NCBI GenBank assembly: GCA_035249465.1
Contig: DATFGL010000083.1
Span: 1-7,636, forward strand
DNA from: 66-474 sp035249465
GTDB lineage: Bacteria; Pseudomonadota; Gammaproteobacteria; Xanthomonadales; Rhodanobacteraceae
Direction: 5' to 3'
Length of the DNA stretch: 7,636 bases
Part shown: in pieces, positions 6,660 through 7,636 of the stretch
Layout: each line of letters starts with the position of its first letter
Numbering within the stretch: the first letter of the stretch is position 1
Notes under the pieces: generated by a model
Seen by the model: the letters and a program-made list of their open reading frames with translations, nothing else
Databases searched by the model: none
What the model was told of the DNA's origin: nothing
Made by a program: the position numbers and the translations under genes

Positions 6660-7636
6660 ATGCACCCCTTCCCGCTCGTCGATCTCGTGTGGCCCACCAT
6701 CTTCATCCTGGTCGCGGGCTTCGCGATCGCGTATGCGTTTACCCGCCGCATCATCCTCAGTTACTGGATCACGGCGCTGAAAGCGGGACTGTTCCTGCTG
6801 TATTTCGGCTTTGTTTTCGACGGCACCTACACCTTCCTCGACGACTGGCGGTACCTCGATATCGGCGAGCAGCTCGCGGCCAACAACATCGGCTTGATGA
6901 ACATCATCAGCCACTATCAGTACATCGTCAGCACGGTCGCGGGCGAGAATATCGCCTACTACGTTTACAACGCCACCGCGGTGGATATGTTCGGCGCCGG
7001 GTACTACGCGCCGGTCACGCTCAACATCGTGTTGACCTTCCTGGAAGCAGGGCTGCTGATGAAGGCTGCGCGCACCGGGCTGGGCATGGGCCGGCGCGCC
7101 GCCATCGGCCTGTTCGCATTCGTCGCGCTGGGCCCGGACATCCTGGTCTGGTCCACGATTCCCAACTTCAAGGACACGCTGGTGGCCACGGGCACCGCGG
7201 CCGCCGTGTACGCGGTGGCGCTGGTGGACAAACGCCGCATCGGGCGCGCGGCGTTGCTGGCGATCGCGGCGGCGTTCGTTCTCGCGATCACGCGCCTGTA
7301 CGTGCCGCTGATGCTGGGCGTCGCCTTCGGCATCACGCTGTTCCTGTCGCCGCATGGCCGGCGCAATCCCTGGCTGTGGTTGCTGGCGACCGTTGCGCTG
7401 TTCGTGGTGGTGCGGCACATCGGGCACGGCAGTCTGGTGGATGCCGTGCGCGAGCTGCGTTCCGAGATGGACAACCCGGTGAAGGGAGTGGTGCGCTTCC
7501 TGGTCACGCCGATCCCGTTCCACACCGCGCCGGGCTACGGCTTCATGAACCTCCCGCAGATGATTTACTGGACCCTGCTGCCGTTCATGTTTTACGGGCT
7601 CCGCTGCGTCTGGCGCAAGGCCACCGTATCGAGCCG
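6660..7636 (+). CDS. Polytopic membrane protein, probable Wzy-type polysaccharide polymerase, 3'-partial
   Basis: An open frame from ATG 6660 to the right edge with no stop (325 whole codons visible), so the C-terminus is missing. The translation is strongly hydrophobic, with probable helices near residues 7-27, 33-53, 117-135, 146-166, 173-189, 197-230 (perhaps two), 237-251 and 299-317. A polar loop after helix 2 holds FLDDWRYLDIG (59-69), and ends with GENIAYYVYNA (95-105). Further landmarks are VWSTIPNFKDTL (163-174) at a helix start and a segment with RFLVTPIPFHTAPGYG (279-294) before the last visible helix. Acidic DD/DE loops and KD-starting helices of this kind occur in EpsG/Wzy-like polymerases and in related integral-membrane GT-C-type proteins of polysaccharide loci. 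Together with neighbours for every other Wzx/Wzy step, polymerase is the best assignment, but no motif is diagnostic and a membrane glycosyltransferase is possible. GAGG 8 bases upstream and the 4-base gap after the previous gene support the start. Confidence 0.85.
   Translation, partial: MHPFPLVDLVWPTIFILVAGFAIAYAFTRRIILSYWITALKAGLFLLYFGFVFDGTYTFLDDWRYLDIGEQLAANNIGLMNIISHYQYIVSTVAGENIAYYVYNATAVDMFGAGYYAPVTLNIVLTFLEAGLLMKAARTGLGMGRRAAIGLFAFVALGPDILVWSTIPNFKDTLVATGTAAAVYAVALVDKRRIGRAALLAIAAAFVLAITRLYVPLMLGVAFGITLFLSPHGRRNPWLWLLATVALFVVVRHIGHGSLVDAVRELRSEMDNPVKGVVRFLVTPIPFHTAPGYGFMNLPQMIYWTLLPFMFYGLRCVWRKATVSS

Noticed and set aside
5474..6754. Opposite-strand frame of 426 codons over the second glycosyltransferase
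   Set aside because: Same reason: no recognisable domain, composition of a shadow frame, and the + strand gene has full GT4 motifs.
5464..6780. Second + strand frame of 438 codons overlapping the second glycosyltransferase
   Set aside because: Arg/Ala-rich out-of-frame reading of the GT4 gene with no motif of its own.
6372..7523. Opposite-strand frame of 383 codons at the right end
   Set aside because: It mirrors the + strand membrane protein frame starting at 6660; its translation is charged low-complexity with no helices or motifs.

Overview
This window is an internal slice of an exopolysaccharide or capsule biosynthesis operon from a GC-rich bacterium. All coding is on the + strand, and the DNA is almost completely filled by genes. 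The strong GCG/CGC/CTG codon preference and a tyrosine kinase that follows enterobacterial Wzc almost motif for motif point to a Gram-negative proteobacterium. A gammaproteobacterium of the Lysobacterales (Xanthomonadales) type is my best guess, but this rests on general composition and protein style, not on a marker gene.

Layout, left to right. (1) The C-terminal 528 residues of a Wzc-type polysaccharide co-polymerase and tyrosine autokinase, whose start is outside the window. (2) An aminoglycoside-phosphotransferase-fold kinase of unknown substrate, joined to (1) by an ATGA stop/start overlap. (3) A 97-base junction that is exactly filled by a 32-codon micro-ORF of doubtful reality. (4) A Wzx-like oligosaccharide flippase. 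(5) A GT4 glycosyltransferase of the AmsD-like type, again joined by ATGA. (6) A second GT4 glycosyltransferase of the WbnK-like type, joined by ATGA. (7) After a 4-base gap, a polytopic membrane protein that runs off the right edge and is the best candidate for the Wzy-type polymerase.

Together these make a Wzx/Wzy-dependent pathway. The glycosyltransferases extend a repeat unit on a lipid carrier at the inner face of the inner membrane, the flippase moves it to the periplasm, the polymerase joins units, and Wzc controls chain length and export by cycling its tyrosine phosphorylation. The initiating sugar-phosphate transferase, the outer-membrane export protein (Wza) and the Wzb phosphatase are not in the window and presumably lie outside it. 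The APH-like kinase is the one member whose role the standard pathway does not explain.

I see no rRNA, tRNA, CRISPR array, insertion sequence, internal promoter or rho-independent terminator. I do not see a clearly novel system. The points most worth a second look are the orphan kinase, the Wzc departures (an Asn in Walker A' and loss of the internal regulatory tyrosine), and the translational arrangement at the kinase/flippase junction.
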